The notes beneath the pieces were generated by a model. It did not search any database, had not been told where the DNA came from, and saw nothing but the letters and a program-made list of their open reading frames with translations. A stretch of 64,000 nucleotides of DNA from Novosphingobium sp. Leaf2. GTDB taxonomy: Bacteria > Pseudomonadota > Alphaproteobacteria > Sphingomonadales > Sphingomonadaceae. The translations under genes and the position numbers were made by a program. Below, in pieces: positions 9,508-18,668 of this stretch. The stretch spans positions 248,307 to 312,306 of the forward strand of contig NZ_LMJY01000016.1 in NCBI RefSeq assembly GCF_001421325.1, given 5' to 3'. Position 1 is the first letter of the stretch. Every line of letters starts with the position of its first letter.

Positions 9508-9759
9508 TCAGAGGTTAGTCTGCTTCGCTTCGAGCGCAGCAATGCGGGCCTTGAGAGTTTCATTCTCAGCGCGCGCGGTGGCGGCCATTTCCTTCACAGC
9601 CTCGAACTCCTCGCGGCTGACGAAGTCCATGTCGCCGAAGAATTCCTTGAACCGTTCGCGCGCGCCGTCTCGCGCTTCGCGGCCAACGCCCGCAAGCGTG
9701 CCGGCGGCGCTGTTCATCAGCTTGACGAAATCGGCGATGATGGGGTTTTCGCTTTGCAT
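9508..9759 (-). CDS. ubiK: UbiK-like accessory factor (BMFP / YqiC family)
   Basis: An 83-residue protein starting at MQSENPIIADFVKLMNSAAG. It has an amphipathic N-terminal helix and a C-terminal coiled coil (FVSREEFEAVKEMAATA, ending KARIAALEA), which is the layout of the membrane-fusogenic BMFP/UbiK family. In enterics UbiK helps the ubiquinone-making UbiJ/UbiK complex; in alphaproteobacteria that role is inferred from family membership only. The frame runs open further upstream but overlaps tspO, so the ATG at 9759 is preferred. Confidence 0.8.
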   Translation of the reverse strand: MQSENPIIADFVKLMNSAAGTLAGVGREARDGARERFKEFFGDMDFVSREEFEAVKEMAATARAENETLKARIAALEAKQTNL

Positions 9760-9800
9760 GGCGTGTAGATGGAGCGCCCGCGTTCGCCGCGCAAGAGGGT

Positions 9801-10355
9801 TTAGATGTCGAAGCGCTCCACCGCGCCGGAACGCTGCACGCCGTCCATGGCGGGGTTGGCTTCCAGAAAGGCGAAGTTGAGATACATCGCGAAGGCGAGC
9901 CAGAGCAGATACGGGACCATCAGCAGGCCCGCGACGGGGCGAATGCGGGCAAAGAGCATCGCCGTGACGGTGGCGGCCAGCAGCAGCACCGCGATCAGGA
10001 TCAGCGCCACGGTCATCAGGTGAGCCGCGAAAAACACCGGCGACCAGGCAAGGTTGAGCGCCAGCTGTACCACGAAAGCGATGACGGCGGTGCCCCGCCC
10101 CCGAGCACCGCGCGCCGACAAGATCAGCGCCAGGGCAACGCCGAGCATCACGTACAGGATCGTCCACACGATGCCGAAGGCGGCGGGCGGCGGATACGCA
10201 GCCGGCTTGATCAGTTCATCGAACCAGACATTGCCCGGCCCGCTTTGCGCGACCATGCCGGACGCAAAGCCCAGCACCAGAACGAGGGGAACGCAAACAA
10301 GCAGCCAGCGTAACAGACTGGCTCGCAACTGGCCCGGCGAGGCAAGCAGGTTCAT
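9801..10355 (-). CDS. tspO: TspO/MBR family protein (tryptophan-rich sensory protein)
   Basis: A 184-residue membrane protein with five hydrophobic helices, the fold of TspO/peripheral benzodiazepine receptor. The family signatures are WFDELIKPAAYPPPAAFGIVW near helix 2 (here split by the loop), NLAWSPVFFAAH, and PYLLWLAFAMYLNFAFLEANP near the end; each is only partly quoted. TspO binds porphyrins and regulates tetrapyrrole metabolism in phototrophic alphaproteobacteria. Here no pigment genes are near, so a stress or haem-related role is equally possible. The gene lies in the tlyA-tspO-ubiK run on the minus strand, about 80 bases after tlyA. Confidence 0.9.
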   Translation of the reverse strand: MNLLASPGQLRASLLRWLLVCVPLVLVLGFASGMVAQSGPGNVWFDELIKPAAYPPPAAFGIVWTILYVMLGVALALILSARGARGRGTAVIAFVVQLALNLAWSPVFFAAHLMTVALILIAVLLLAATVTAMLFARIRPVAGLLMVPYLLWLAFAMYLNFAFLEANPAMDGVQRSGAVERFDI

Positions 10356-10435
10356 TGTAGGCGCAACGCTCCCGAATCAGGAATTTACCTTTACGTGGCG
10401 CGGTTTGTGGAGCGCCTCGGCCCGCTGCGCAATCG

Positions 10436-11224
<789 letters not shown>

Positions 11225-11267
11225 GCTCGCTTGCGGGGTTGAGATAGGGTGCGCCTCATTCCATACC

Positions 11268-11828
11268 ATGGTCATGAAGGCAAATTCGCGCGATCGCGCC
11301 CGCTCGCCGCTTACCGGCATTTTCCCTCTGCTCGTGCTCGCGGCAACCCTGGCCGGTTGCGTGCCCGCGCCAAGCCCGGCCCCTGCCCCGCCGCGACAGA
11401 CCACCGCCGCGCCTCCCCCACGGCCTGGCCCTGTCCAGCCGCCGGCGATGGCGCCGCTCTCCAACGACTGGCGCGACGCGGCGATAACGCCGGGCACGTG
11501 GACGTACGGCCCCGGCCCGTTCGCCTCGTTCGGCAATGGCCTGCTGACCTTGCAGTGTGACGCGGGCAGGCAGGCCATCGTTTTGACGGCAGGGGGCGGA
11601 GCCGCAAACGGACAGGTCGCAGTCACCCTGACCACGGCCGCCACGGTGCGTTCGGTGCCGGGCTTTACCGGCCCATCGGGCCTTGTGGTCACCATCCCCG
11701 CACGCGATCCGCTGCTGGACGCGATGGCGTTCAGCCGTGGGCGCTTCGCGATAGCCTCCGCTGGCCGGCCCACGCTTTACGTGCCCAGTTGGACCGAAGT
11801 ATCGCGGGTAATCGAGGATTGCCGCTGA
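11268..11828 (+). CDS. Proline-rich lipoprotein of unknown function
   Basis: A 186-residue protein with a basic N-terminus, a hydrophobic stretch and the lipobox LAGC (ATLAGCVPAP), so it is predicted to be a lipoprotein. A proline/alanine-rich spacer (about residues 30-60) follows, then a globular domain with ITPGTWTYGPGPFASFGN and a C-terminal EVSRVIEDC. The two cysteines in the globular part (LQCDAG and EDC) may pair. I recognise no family of known function. The start may be the ATG at 11268 or the one at 11274; neither has a strong ribosome-binding site. Confidence 0.7.
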   Translation: MVMKANSRDRARSPLTGIFPLLVLAATLAGCVPAPSPAPAPPRQTTAAPPPRPGPVQPPAMAPLSNDWRDAAITPGTWTYGPGPFASFGNGLLTLQCDAGRQAIVLTAGGGAANGQVAVTLTTAATVRSVPGFTGPSGLVVTIPARDPLLDAMAFSRGRFAIASAGRPTLYVPSWTEVSRVIEDCR

Positions 11829-11880
11829 GGGGCGGCAAGCCGTGGCTTGATCTGCGGGCCGCAACGCATACAGCTACGCA

Positions 11881-12915
11881 ATGGAAACCCGCCCAACCCG
11901 GCCCCGCGATGGCGAACCCACCATTGAGGATGTGGCCGCCGCAGCGGGTGTTTCGATCCGCACCGTATCGCGCGTGCTAAACCGTTCGCCCAAGGTGAAC
12001 GCCAATACCCGCGCGCGCATCGAGACGACTATCGCCGCGCTGCATTTCCGGCCCAGCACGCGGGCGCGGGCGCTGGCGATGGGCCGGTCCTTCCTAATCG
12101 GGCTGGTGCATAATGATCGCAATGCGCTGGTACTCGATTCCATTCAGCGCGGCATCGTCGCGCTCACGTCAACACGTGGGTACGAACTGGTCGTTCACCC
12201 CACGCCACTGGAACGCGATGCCGCCATCGCCGACGTGCTGGCCTTCGTGGACCGCTCGCGGGTGGACGGGCTGATCGTGCTGCCGCCGATCTCCGATCTT
12301 GCCGGCCTCGCCGATGCGCTCGCCACCGTGCAGGTGCCAGCCGTTGCGCTCTCGTCGATCCCGACGACCGGCTTCGATGGCGTTGTGGTGAGCCCCGAGC
12401 GGGAGGCAGGCGCACAAGTGGCCCGCTACCTGATTGTGCGGGGCCATCGCCGGCTCGGCATCGTCAACGGCCCGCTGTCGGTCGCCTCGGCGCGCGAACG
12501 GCGCGAAGGGTTCTGCGATGAAGCCCGCCGGTGCGAAGACGCAACGATTGCGGAGGCCCGCGGCGACTATGGCTTTGCCTCGGGCGTGGAGGGTGCGCAG
12601 GCGCTGCTGGCCTCGCCGCCGCACCCCACAGCCATCTTCGCCGCGAACGACATCATGGCCGCAGGCGTGCTGAAAGCAGCCGCCGAACGCGGCATCGCGG
12701 TGCCCGCCGCGCTCTCCGTGATAGGGTTCGACGGCAGCCCGCTCACCCGCATGCTGACCCCGGCGCTCACATCGGTGCTGCGGCCGTTTGCCGACATGGC
12801 CGGCGCAGCCGCCAGCCAGTTGATCGCCCGGATCGAGGGGGGCGATGATGTGCCGCCGTTCCATCCGGTGCTGGAGATCGTGGAAGGCGGGTCCACCGGA
12901 CCGGCGCCCCCTTAA
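11881..12915 (+). CDS. LacI family transcriptional regulator, probably of hexuronate genes
   Basis: 344 residues. Residues 14-60 are a LacI-type helix-turn-helix and hinge (TIEDVAAAAGVSIRTVSRVL, then NRSPKVNANTR). The rest is a type I periplasmic-binding fold with GLIVLPP, ERREGF and FAANDIMAAGVLKAA. It is convergent with uxuB and one gene away from uxaC. A perfect 14-bp LacI-like palindrome lies upstream of uxaC at 15836-15849, so I infer it represses uxaC-uxuB and is released by a hexuronate-derived ligand. No transporter lies beside it. Confidence 0.9.
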   Translation: METRPTRPRDGEPTIEDVAAAAGVSIRTVSRVLNRSPKVNANTRARIETTIAALHFRPSTRARALAMGRSFLIGLVHNDRNALVLDSIQRGIVALTSTRGYELVVHPTPLERDAAIADVLAFVDRSRVDGLIVLPPISDLAGLADALATVQVPAVALSSIPTTGFDGVVVSPEREAGAQVARYLIVRGHRRLGIVNGPLSVASARERREGFCDEARRCEDATIAEARGDYGFASGVEGAQALLASPPHPTAIFAANDIMAAGVLKAAAERGIAVPAALSVIGFDGSPLTRMLTPALTSVLRPFADMAGAAASQLIARIEGGDDVPPFHPVLEIVEGGSTGPAPP

Positions 12916-12924
12916 CAGGGCAGG

Positions 12925-14355
12925 TCAGGCGGGCAGCGGCTCCAACCGTCCTGCCTCCAGCGCCGCAAGGCCACTGGCAACAGCGCGCACGAACTGCGCG
13001 TTTTCGCCCAGATCGCCGAAGATGTCGCGCATCGCCAGGATCTGCTGCCAGTCCTTGGCGCGCGGCAGCAGGCGATCGGAAAGCGGATCGGTGAGCGGCA
13101 GGTTGTCCCGCTCCGCTTTCTCCAAGAAGCGCAGCCACGCAGCGATCGGCACCGCCAGCCGGTCTATCGGACGGCCCGCCGCCATCGCGTCACGCACGGT
13201 TCCCAGCAGGCGATACGGCAGCTTTTGCGATCCGTCCCAAGCGATCTGGGACAGCAGATGCCGGATCGCCGGATTGGTGAAACGCCCCAAGACGGCGGAA
13301 ATGTAGCCCGGCAGGTCAAGCCCGGGCGGGGCGTTGACCGAGGGTGCGATGTCCTCACGCATCAGCCGTTCGATGAACGCTGCCAGGTCGCGATGGGTCA
13401 TCGCCTCTGCGACGGTTTCCAGCCCCAGCCCCAACCCGATGTACGCCAGCGCGGAATGGGCGCCGTTCAGCAAGCGCAGCTTGGCGGTTTCGAACGGGCG
13501 TACGTCGGTGGTGAACGTCACGCCTGCAATTTCGAGGGTGGGGCGTTCGCCGGCGAAGCGGTCCTCGATCACCCATTGCATGAACTGTTCACGCTGGATC
13601 GGCCAGGCATCCTCCAGACCGGTTTCGGCCAGGATGCGGGCGCGCAGGGCATCGTCGGTGGCCGGCGTGATCGAGTCGACCATGGCATTGGGGAAAGTGG
13701 TGGTATCAGCGATCCAGCGCGCCGTTTCGGGGTCGATTGCCTGGGCGAAGGCGATAGTGGCCGCTTCCAGCTTGCGGCCGTTGTCGGTCACGTTGTCGCA
13801 CGACAGCACGGTGACGCCATGATGGCCCGCCCGCCGTCGTGCCTGCAGGCCCCGCACGAGCCAGCCCACGAAAGACCCCGGCGTCCAATCGCCTTGCTGC
13901 GAAGCGTCAAGATCGGCGCGAATGGCCGGATGCGCGAAATCGAGGCCACCGTCCGCGCCCAGCGTGTAGCCCTTTTCCGTCACCGTCGCGCTGATGATGC
14001 GGGTATCGGCACGGGCGAGCGCGGCCTTGATGGCGGCTGGATCGTCGCGCGTCAGCACCGTGCCGATCGCGCCGATCACACGATACTCGGTTTGCGCGTC
14101 CAGCAGCGCCAGCGTGTATAGCCCATCCTGCGGCGCCAGCGCATCGGCAACGCCGCGCGAATTGAGGCTGACGCCGGTGATGCCCCAGCGCGGGTCCTGG
14201 GCCAGCAGCATATCGAACGACGCCCCCTGATGCGCGCGGTGAAACGCGCCGGGCCCGAAGTGCACGACGCCGGGTTTGACCGCCGCGCGATCGTATTGCG
14301 GACGCGCGACCTGCGCGGGAAGGGAACCCAGGGTGGATTGCGAAAGGCGGGTCAT
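12925..14355 (-). CDS. uxuB: Fructuronate reductase / mannitol dehydrogenase family (UxuB-like)
   Basis: A 476-residue polyol dehydrogenase of the long-chain mannitol dehydrogenase family. The catalytic pattern KxxxxNxxH is visible in KLRLLNGAHSALAY at about residues 292-300, with GPGAFHRAHQG near the N-terminus as part of the NAD-binding region. Substrate choice in this family cannot be read from the sequence alone. The four-base ATGA overlap with uxaC makes D-fructuronate reductase (fructuronate to mannonate) the best call; tagaturonate reductase is an alternative. The next step, mannonate dehydratase, is not in the window. Confidence 0.88.
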   Translation of the reverse strand: MTRLSQSTLGSLPAQVARPQYDRAAVKPGVVHFGPGAFHRAHQGASFDMLLAQDPRWGITGVSLNSRGVADALAPQDGLYTLALLDAQTEYRVIGAIGTVLTRDDPAAIKAALARADTRIISATVTEKGYTLGADGGLDFAHPAIRADLDASQQGDWTPGSFVGWLVRGLQARRRAGHHGVTVLSCDNVTDNGRKLEAATIAFAQAIDPETARWIADTTTFPNAMVDSITPATDDALRARILAETGLEDAWPIQREQFMQWVIEDRFAGERPTLEIAGVTFTTDVRPFETAKLRLLNGAHSALAYIGLGLGLETVAEAMTHRDLAAFIERLMREDIAPSVNAPPGLDLPGYISAVLGRFTNPAIRHLLSQIAWDGSQKLPYRLLGTVRDAMAAGRPIDRLAVPIAAWLRFLEKAERDNLPLTDPLSDRLLPRAKDWQQILAMRDIFGDLGENAQFVRAVASGLAALEAGRLEPLPA

Positions 14356-15794
14356 GCCGGCACCGCTTCACGAACCGGGGCTTGCAGACCGTAGGCCTTG
14401 CGCACCAGCCCCACGGTAAGTTCGTGCGCCAGTTCGGCAGCCTCCCAATCGGCAAGGCGGTGTTCCGCCACAAGACGGGCCAGGAACCCGCAGTCGATCC
14501 GCCGGGCCACATCGTGGCGGGCGGGGATCGACAGGAACGCGCGGGTATCGTCGTTGAACCCGACGGTGTTGTAAAAGCCCGCGGTTTCGGTGGTCATCTC
14601 GCGGAATCGGCGCATGCCTTCCGGGCTATCGTGGAACCACCATGCCGGTCCCAGCCGCAAGCAGGGATAGTGCCCGGCCAAGGGCGCGAGTTCGCGCGCG
14701 TAGGTGGTCTCGTCCAGCGTGAACAGGATCACGGTAAGGTCCGGCTCGTTGCCGAACAGGTCCAGCATCGGGCGCAGCGCTTCCACATATTCGGTGCCGC
14801 GCGGAATGTCGGCCCCTTTGTCGCGCCCGTGGCTGGCGAACAGCCGGGCGTTGTGGTTGCGCGTGGCGCCGGGATGGATCTGCATGGTCATGCCATCCTC
14901 CAGGCTCATGCGGGCCATTTCCGTCAGCATCTGGGCGCGGAACAGTTCCGCCTCGTCCGCGCTCGCCTTGCCGCCCATCACTTTGCCGAACAGCGCCTCG
15001 CATTCGACGCGTGACAGATTGGCGGTGCGCGGCGTGAGAAAGCCGTGATCGGTCGCCGTGGCGCCCAAGGCGCGGAAATCGGCGCGGCGCTTGCGGTGCG
15101 CGGCCAGATAGCCGTGCCACGTGCTCACATCCTCGCCAGACAGCTGCGCGAAACGGGCCATGTCGCGGCTGAAGGAATCGTGTTCTGGATCGATCACCGA
15201 ATCAGGCCGGTAGGTGGTCACCACCCTGCCCGACCAGCCGGACGTCTGGATCGCCTTGTGGTGCGCCAGATCATCGGCCGCGCCTTCGGTGGTTGCCAGC
15301 AGTTCGATGTTGAAGCGTTCGAAAAGCGCGCGCGGCCGAAACGCCGGGGTCGCCAGAGCCGCGCCGATGGCATCGTAGATATGGTCCGCAGAGCCGGCGT
15401 CCAGCGCCACGTCGATGCCGAATACTTCCGAAAACACGTGGTTCAGCCACATGCTGGACGGGGTGCCGCGAAACAGGTGCCAGTTCGCCGCGAACGTCCG
15501 CCATGCATCGCGCGGGTCGGTATCGGGGAACACCCCGCCGCTGCGCGGCACCGCCAGCGCATCAAGGTCGATCCCTTGCGAATACAGCATCCGGAACAGA
15601 TAATGGTCCGGCGCCAGCAGCAGTTCAGTGGCGTTCGACCACGGCGCGTTGGTTGCGAACCATTCCGGGTCTGTGTGACCGTGCGGGCTGACGATCGGCA
15701 ATCCGGCCACCTGCGCATACAATTCACGCGCGATTGCGCGGGTTGTCGGGTCGGCCGGAAACAGACGATCGGGGTGCAGCGAAAGCTTGGGCAT
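14352..15794 (-). CDS. uxaC: Glucuronate (uronate) isomerase
   Basis: UxaC interconverts D-glucuronate/D-fructuronate and D-galacturonate/D-tagaturonate, the first step of hexuronate breakdown. The 480-residue protein has the amidohydrolase-like metal motif SPHGHTDP near residue 37. It also has the family segments FRMLYSQG, GTPSSMWLNHVF, MQIHPGATRNHN and WWFHDSPEGM. It is the first gene of the uxaC-uxuB operon with a four-base overlap. AAGGAG lies ten bases before the ATG, and the promoter region contains the LacI-type palindrome. Confidence 0.96.
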   Translation of the reverse strand: MPKLSLHPDRLFPADPTTRAIARELYAQVAGLPIVSPHGHTDPEWFATNAPWSNATELLLAPDHYLFRMLYSQGIDLDALAVPRSGGVFPDTDPRDAWRTFAANWHLFRGTPSSMWLNHVFSEVFGIDVALDAGSADHIYDAIGAALATPAFRPRALFERFNIELLATTEGAADDLAHHKAIQTSGWSGRVVTTYRPDSVIDPEHDSFSRDMARFAQLSGEDVSTWHGYLAAHRKRRADFRALGATATDHGFLTPRTANLSRVECEALFGKVMGGKASADEAELFRAQMLTEMARMSLEDGMTMQIHPGATRNHNARLFASHGRDKGADIPRGTEYVEALRPMLDLFGNEPDLTVILFTLDETTYARELAPLAGHYPCLRLGPAWWFHDSPEGMRRFREMTTETAGFYNTVGFNDDTRAFLSIPARHDVARRIDCGFLARLVAEHRLADWEAAELAHELTVGLVRKAYGLQAPVREAVPA

Positions 15795-15835
15795 TACGGG
15801 GCAACTCCTTGGCGCTGCGCCCGGTTACTAAGTTG

Positions 15836-15849
15836 TGCCAGCGCTGGCA
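15836..15849. promoter_or_regulatory. Perfect 14-bp palindrome, candidate LacI-family operator for uxaC
   Basis: TGCCAGCGCTGGCA is a perfect inverted repeat with the AGCGCT core typical of LacI-family operators. It sits 42 bases upstream of the uxaC start in the intergenic region shared with the Lrp gene. The LacI gene at 11881 is the obvious candidate binder (inference). Confidence 0.65.
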
Positions 15850-15930
15850 ATGTCATATTTCCGCGCGGTGCTTGCAATGCGCGGCCCTCGGCGCGAAAGC
15901 CGCAGGGTACGTAGCGCAAGAGGTGTCGTG

Positions 15931-16374
15931 ATGGCCGAGATCGATGCTTTCGACGAAAAGATCATCGCGGTTCTGGCAGTGGACGGGCGCATCACGATGA
16001 CGGACCTGGCGCGGCAGGTCGGCTTGTCGAAAACGCCGTGCCAGGTTCGGGTGCGCAAATTGATTGACGCCGGTGTGATCGGCGGGTTTCGCGCCGTGAT
16101 CAACCATGCCAGTCTGGGCCTCGATCACATCGCGTTCGTGGAAGTGAAGTTGTCCGACACGCGCGAACAGGCGCTCGATGCCTTCAACAAGGCGGCTATC
16201 GCCATCACCCAGGTGGAGGCATGCCACATGATCGCGGGCAGTTACGATTACCTGCTCAAGATCCGGTCGCGCGATATCAAGGACTTTCGCCAGACGCTGG
16301 GCGAAAGCATTTCCGTGCTGCCCAATGTCGCCAGCACCTCAACGTTCGTGGCGATGCAGACGATCAAGGAATGA
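15931..16374 (+). CDS. Lrp/AsnC family transcriptional regulator
   Basis: A 147-residue Lrp-type regulator. The N-terminal HTH is IDAFDEKIIAVLAVDGRITM followed by LARQVGLSKTPCQVRVRKL, and the C-terminal half is the ACT-like ligand/oligomerisation domain (VEVKLSDTREQALDAF, HMIAGSYDYLLKIRS). I chose the ATG at 15931 because AGAGG lies eight bases upstream; the frame is open further upstream without a better start. KTPC in the recognition helix resembles Lrp members controlling proline dehydrogenase, but no such target lies here. It is divergent from uxaC and ends against the signalling operon. Confidence 0.9.
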   Translation: MAEIDAFDEKIIAVLAVDGRITMTDLARQVGLSKTPCQVRVRKLIDAGVIGGFRAVINHASLGLDHIAFVEVKLSDTREQALDAFNKAAIAITQVEACHMIAGSYDYLLKIRSRDIKDFRQTLGESISVLPNVASTSTFVAMQTIKE

Positions 16375-16383
16375 TAGCGCAAC

Positions 16384-18150
16384 TCAGGCGCTGAGACGGC
16401 GCTTGCCGTGATCCGCGTTCCAGCTCTTCACCCAGCCGCGCACGTCATCATAGGGCATCGGGCGGCAGATCCCATAGCCCTGCCCGCAGATGCAGCCCAT
16501 CGCCACCAGCATCGCCTGCGTCTCGGGATCTTCCACGCCCTCCGCCACCAGCGGGATACCCAGGCTTTCGCACAGCACCACGAGCGAGGTGACAAGTGAC
16601 TGATCGAACCGACTTTCCGTGAAACGTGAGATGTAGGACCGGTCGATCTTGATCTCGCTCACCGCAAACTCGCGCAAATACCCGAACGAGGTGAAGCCGG
16701 CGCCGAAATCGTCGATGGACAGGGAAATCTGGTGGTCGTGAAGTTGCTCGATCACCCTTTTCGCTTGCGAGGGGTGCGCGATCAGCGCCGTTTCGGTCAG
16801 TTCCAGCACCACGCGCGCGGGATCGACTCGGTAGCGGGCAATCGCCTCGACCACCCGGCCCACGAAGCCGGGCCGTTCCAGCATCCGCGCCGATACGTTG
16901 ATGGCGATCCCCGCGCCGTCCACCACATGCTGCAGGCGGGCGAACTGCTCCAACACGACATCGAGGCTGAGGTAGGTGAAGTCTTCCAGCAGATGCGACT
17001 GCTCGACCGTTTCGATCAGGGCATCCGCGGGCACCGGTCCGGTCTTGGGATGCGTCCAGCGCACCAGGGCCTCGAAGCCCAGCACCTTGCCGCTGCGCAT
17101 GTCGACTTTGGGTTGCCAATGCCAGTCGAATGCGCGGTGTTGCAACGCGTCCTCAATGTCATGCAGCAGGCTGCGCTCGTTCTGCGGCGCTGCCAGGCGG
17201 CGTTCGCGCCCTTCGGCGAAGGCGACCTTTTCCAGGCCGCGCTTGGCCTGGTACATCGCCTCGTCGGCAGCGTGCAGCAGCGCATCGGGATCGTAGCCCA
17301 GTTGCGGACACAGGGCGATGCCCAGGGATGCGCCGGCATAGAGCAGCCGGCCATCGTAAACGATCGGCTGCTCGATAAGCTCGGTCAGCTTGAGCGCGAC
17401 GGCGAGCGCGGAATCCTTCCCGTCCACATTCTGCAGCAGCACGGCAAATTCATCACCGCCCAGACGCGCGGTCGTGTCCACTTCGCGCAGATGCTCGCGA
17501 AGGCGCCGCCCGATCGTCACCAGGACGGCATCGCCGGCGGCATGGCCAAGGCTGTCGTTGATCTCCTTGAACCGATCAAGGTCGATCATCACCACCGCGA
17601 ACGGATCGCCGCTGCGCCGTGCCCGCGCGCAGGACTGGCTCAGACGATCGGCAAACAGCGTGCGGTTGGGCAAGTCTGTCAGTGGATCGTGCAGCGAGCG
17701 GTGCGTGAGTTCTTCCTCCGCACGGCGCAGTTCCTGGCGGTATTTGCGCCATGCCATCCCTTCTTCCACCGAAGCGGCGACCCGTTCGGGAGACAGCGTG
17801 CGCTTGGTCAGGAATTCGGTCATGCCGGACTTGATGGAATCGGCGGCGACTTGCTGGTCCGCGTTGCCGGTGACCGCCACGATCGGGCAATCCGGATCAA
17901 TCTCCGCCCGGATTTCGGGCAGCAGGTCGCGCCCGTCTCCGTCCTTCAGTCCGAAATCCAGGAACACGATGTCGTAATGGGCATCGGGCTGGCGGATCAT
18001 GCCCAGCGCCTGCGCATGAGAGGCGGCCTGCTCGAACGTGATGTTGCGCGGGCCCCGCCGCAACATGCGCATCAGCTTTTCGCGATCTACGTCGTCGTCA
18101 TCCACGATCAGGGCGTGAATATCGCGGGTGCCGTTATGCAGGTGGTCCAT
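16384..18150 (-). CDS. REC-GGDEF-EAL response regulator (c-di-GMP turnover)
   Basis: 588 residues from the ATG at 18150, which has AAGGAG ten bases upstream; the frame continues 14 codons further. The order is a receiver domain (ALIVDDDDVDREKL; phosphoacceptor Asp in IVFLDFGLKDGDG), then GGDEF with an intact RLGGDEFAVL, then EAL with GFEALVRW, LELTETALI and IDDFGAGFTSFGYL. Both catalytic motifs look intact, so it may be bifunctional. It is the last gene of a three-gene unit with a PAS kinase and a short response regulator. I infer that this kinase, directly or through the short regulator, controls its activity. Confidence 0.92.
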   Translation of the reverse strand: MDHLHNGTRDIHALIVDDDDVDREKLMRMLRRGPRNITFEQAASHAQALGMIRQPDAHYDIVFLDFGLKDGDGRDLLPEIRAEIDPDCPIVAVTGNADQQVAADSIKSGMTEFLTKRTLSPERVAASVEEGMAWRKYRQELRRAEEELTHRSLHDPLTDLPNRTLFADRLSQSCARARRSGDPFAVVMIDLDRFKEINDSLGHAAGDAVLVTIGRRLREHLREVDTTARLGGDEFAVLLQNVDGKDSALAVALKLTELIEQPIVYDGRLLYAGASLGIALCPQLGYDPDALLHAADEAMYQAKRGLEKVAFAEGRERRLAAPQNERSLLHDIEDALQHRAFDWHWQPKVDMRSGKVLGFEALVRWTHPKTGPVPADALIETVEQSHLLEDFTYLSLDVVLEQFARLQHVVDGAGIAINVSARMLERPGFVGRVVEAIARYRVDPARVVLELTETALIAHPSQAKRVIEQLHDHQISLSIDDFGAGFTSFGYLREFAVSEIKIDRSYISRFTESRFDQSLVTSLVVLCESLGIPLVAEGVEDPETQAMLVAMGCICGQGYGICRPMPYDDVRGWVKSWNADHGKRRLSA

Positions 18151-18188
18151 GATGACAAGGCTCCTTGCGCAACCGTGGGAAACCGCGT

Positions 18189-18668
18189 TCAAGGCAGTTC
18201 CTGCGTGCGGGTATATTTGCTGATGAAGTCGGCCAGCCGTGCGAACTGGGGCCCGACCGCCGATTTCACCATGTAGCCGGCCACATGGCCATCGTACGCA
18301 CGGCAGCGATCCTGTTCTCGCGCCGAGGTAGACAGCACGAACACCACGGTGCGTTTCAACTCCGGATCGGCCCGCAGCGCATCGAGGAACTGAAAGCCGT
18401 CCATCACCGGCATGTTGAGATCCAGCAACACGATAACCGGGGTCTCGATATGCTTGGTGGCGTGCGTGCCGTTCAGCACGGAAAGCGCCTCGCGCCCTTC
18501 GCCCGCAGTAACCACACGGCAGGGCACCTCATGCTTGCGAAAGCTGCGCATGACCCCCTCGATGGCCACGTCGTCGTCATCCACCAGCAGCACGGTGACG
18601 CCGGTAGAGCTGGGCTTGTGCGCAGCCGTTGCGCGGGCGCGAGCCGGCGACATTGCGTCAATCATCAT
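18189..18668 (-). CDS. Short single-domain response regulator (Rcp1/CheY-like)
   Basis: A 159-residue receiver-only protein. TVLLVDDDDVAIEGVMRSF provides the acidic pocket, the phosphoacceptor Asp lies in VIVLLDLNMPVMDGFQFL, and FVLSTSA carries the Thr/Ser position. This DLNMPxMDG wording is typical of short response regulators paired with phytochrome-like PAS kinases. The start codon lies inside the end of the kinase gene (11-base overlap), and GGGAG precedes it, so the two are translationally coupled. It has no output domain, so it probably acts as a phosphate relay or by protein contact. Confidence 0.9.
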   Translation of the reverse strand: MMIDAMSPARARATAAHKPSSTGVTVLLVDDDDVAIEGVMRSFRKHEVPCRVVTAGEGREALSVLNGTHATKHIETPVIVLLDLNMPVMDGFQFLDALRADPELKRTVVFVLSTSAREQDRCRAYDGHVAGYMVKSAVGPQFARLADFISKYTRTQELP

